This document shows, one piece after another, positions 33,263 through 34,672 of a stretch of 34,672 bases of DNA. Location of the stretch: the NCBI GenBank assembly GCA_002030015.1, contig LQBH01000015.1, positions 1-34,672 of the forward strand. The letters are read 5' to 3'. The position numbers and the translations under genes are program-made. Positions within the stretch are counted from its first letter, which is position 1. Each line of letters begins with the position of its first letter. The notes under the pieces are model-generated. The model had not been told where the DNA came from. It ran no database searches and was given only the letters and a program-made list of their open reading frames with translations. Source of the stretch: a delta proteobacterium MLS_D (GTDB taxonomy: Bacteria > Desulfobacterota > Syntrophia > Syntrophales > UBA2210).

Positions 33263-34672
33263 TTATCGGTTGTTAGCATCTCTAACATATGAATCTTCAC
33301 GGCCTTTGTCAAAGCCGTAAGCACCGCACCAGGCCGACAGGGCGTTCACGGCGCGCTCCACCGACGGGTATGCCGGTACGCCGGCCCGGCACAGTCGTGC
33401 CCGAAGCGTAGAACCCCGTTCCAGCAGGTCGGAATCGCCGCCGTCATAGTCGATAACGAAAATCGTCGGCTTTGCCTTTTCCCGGCGTGCCAGGAACTCC
33501 ACGACCCGTTCCGTGGGATCCGGAACGGGGGGACTGTGAAAGGCGATCCGGGGAATCAGGCGGTCGACCAGGACGATATCAACGGCCGGGTCGTTATAGG
33601 CGATTTCAAGAACCTGGATTAGGCGGTCAATGTTAAGATACAGCTCCCAGAGATCCAGAGGATTCCCGGCGATACTCCCCGCGGCCGGCACAAAGGAACG
33701 GATTTTCGCCATGCTTGTTTCTGACAGTTGAGGAACTGACAACCCGGCGGAAATACAGTAATCAGAATAGATCACGCTGTTCCCGCCGCCGCCGCCGACG
33801 ATAAAAACATTCTTTCCCGGGGAACCCGGAAGCAGGCAGCAGGCAAGAATCGCGTCGACCCAGGCGTTCATGGTGGTAACGGAGACGATACCCACCTGCT
33901 CACAGAAGGCTTTCCAGAGCCGCTGATCGCCCGCCATGCTTCCCGTGTGCGACGAGACGGTGGCGGCGCCCCGTTTCGTTCGTCCTCCCTTGAGCATAAC
34001 GACCGGTTTCCGGGAGGCTACACGTGAAGCCACCTCAAAAAGCCGCCTCCCGTCCCTGACGCTCTCGAGGTACATGGCGATTACGCCGATACTGTCGTCG
34101 CCGCCCATGTATTCGAGAAAATCGGGGCTGTCGAGAACCGTCGCGTTGCCGATGCTCGCCGCCTTGCCGACTCCCACACCGAGGGAGACCAGGTATTCGG
34201 TGAGACGCTGCGTGATGCCGCCGCTCTGGGATATGACGCCGACGGGGCCGTCAAGCCCCGGGATCGCTCCCCACGCCGTGAGCCCCGCCGCGGGACTGTA
34301 AGGTCCCATGCAATTGGGACCCATAACAAGCAGCCCGTTCTCCCGGGCGATGCGCGCGATTTCCTCTTCCAGTTCTGTCCCTTCCGCCGTTCCCAGTTCG
34401 CCGAATCCGGCCGTGAGAATATGGACGTGCCTTATCCCGAGGTCGGCGCACTCCATCAACACGCCGGGAACACGCGGCGCCGGAACGGCCACCATGACAA
34501 GGTCGGGTTTTTCGGGAAGCGCCGCCAGACTCGGCCAGGCCTTTATTCCCCTGACTTCGTCCGCCTTCGGATTAATAGGATAAATGTCGCCCTTGAAACC
34601 GGCCTCTACCAGGCGATCGAGAAAACTCAAACCTCCGAAACTTTGCGGCGAACGCGAGACGCCGACAATCGC
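33263..34672 (-). CDS. NDP-forming acyl-CoA synthetase, alpha-type chain (N-terminus cut by window edge)
   Basis: A second alpha-type chain runs in from beyond the window; the frame is open to base 34672, where it reads AIVGVSRSPQSFGG, the first CoA-binding loop. Further motifs are YPINPKADEVRGIKAWP, VMGPNCMG, GVISQSGGITQR and the phosphohistidine loop VSSHTGSMAGDQ. As in the gene at 25317, no ATP-grasp subunit is attached. The C-terminal part diverges from that paralogue. An apparent TTG start at 34630 falls inside the Rossmann fold and is not the true start. The role is presumably acid activation or CoA-ester energy conservation, with a partner subunit outside the window. Confidence 0.87.
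   Translation of the reverse strand, partial: AIVGVSRSPQSFGGLSFLDRLVEAGFKGDIYPINPKADEVRGIKAWPSLAALPEKPDLVMVAVPAPRVPGVLMECADLGIRHVHILTAGFGELGTAEGTELEEEIARIARENGLLVMGPNCMGPYSPAAGLTAWGAIPGLDGPVGVISQSGGITQRLTEYLVSLGVGVGKAASIGNATVLDSPDFLEYMGGDDSIGVIAMYLESVRDGRRLFEVASRVASRKPVVMLKGGRTKRGAATVSSHTGSMAGDQRLWKAFCEQVGIVSVTTMNAWVDAILACCLLPGSPGKNVFIVGGGGGNSVIYSDYCISAGLSVPQLSETSMAKIRSFVPAAGSIAGNPLDLWELYLNIDRLIQVLEIAYNDPAVDIVLVDRLIPRIAFHSPPVPDPTERVVEFLARREKAKPTIFVIDYDGGDSDLLERGSTLRARLCRAGVPAYPSVERAVNALSAWCGAYGFDKGREDSYVRDANNR

Overview
The window reads as chromosomal DNA of a GC-rich, probably anaerobic Gram-negative bacterium of the Deltaproteobacteria / Desulfobacterota (Syntrophales-like) kind. This is inferred from gene content only: a Pal-type outer-membrane lipoprotein, a dihydropteroate synthase with a long N-terminal domain, a CoA-disulfide-reductase/rhodanese fusion, NDP-forming acyl-CoA synthetase alpha chains, and a thiolase with a zinc-ribbon/OB partner. 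I see no tRNA, rRNA, CRISPR array, insertion sequence or phage gene, and no gene-free stretch longer than 300 bases.

Layout. (1) 1-7460, minus strand: a compact housekeeping run read tilS, ftsH, folP, acpS, tsaE, lysC and then a ComEA-like protein cut by the window edge. Several joints are 4-base stop/start overlaps. (2) 7527-8171, minus: a Gph-like HAD phosphatase. (3) 8188-10155, plus: a promoter and a structured, terminator-bearing leader, then a DUF2520 dehydrogenase and panB (pantothenate synthesis). (4) 10213-14029, plus: adk with its own promoter and terminator, then lepA and hemW. (5) 14147-21538, minus: an acyltransferase-hydrolase fusion, a glycerophosphodiesterase, Pal, DNA polymerase IV, a transglutaminase-like protein and a CoA-disulfide-reductase-like flavoprotein. 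(6) 21686-22633, minus: a DUF523-DUF1722 protein.

(7) 22884-28500 is an acyl-CoA-oriented accessory region: a thiolase whose frame is interrupted by one in-frame TGA, its zinc-ribbon/OB partner, a HAD hydrolase, an NDP-forming acyl-CoA synthetase alpha chain, an Old-Yellow-Enzyme-type reductase and a hotdog thioesterase. (8) 28597-34672, minus: an uncharacterised large protein with a papain-like Gln-Cys-His-Asn signature lying just downstream of an ATP-grasp ligase, then a radical SAM protein and a second acyl-CoA synthetase alpha chain cut by the window edge.

Three items deserve follow-up first. The TGA in the thiolase is codon 87, about where thiolases carry their catalytic cysteine, and a hairpin follows it directly, so it could be a selenocysteine codon; a nonsense mutation or base-call error is the alternative. 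The ATP-grasp / papain-like pair looks like an undescribed make-and-break (or make-and-transfer) amide-bond module. The leader before the DUF2520-panB genes has the geometry of a terminator/antiterminator switch.
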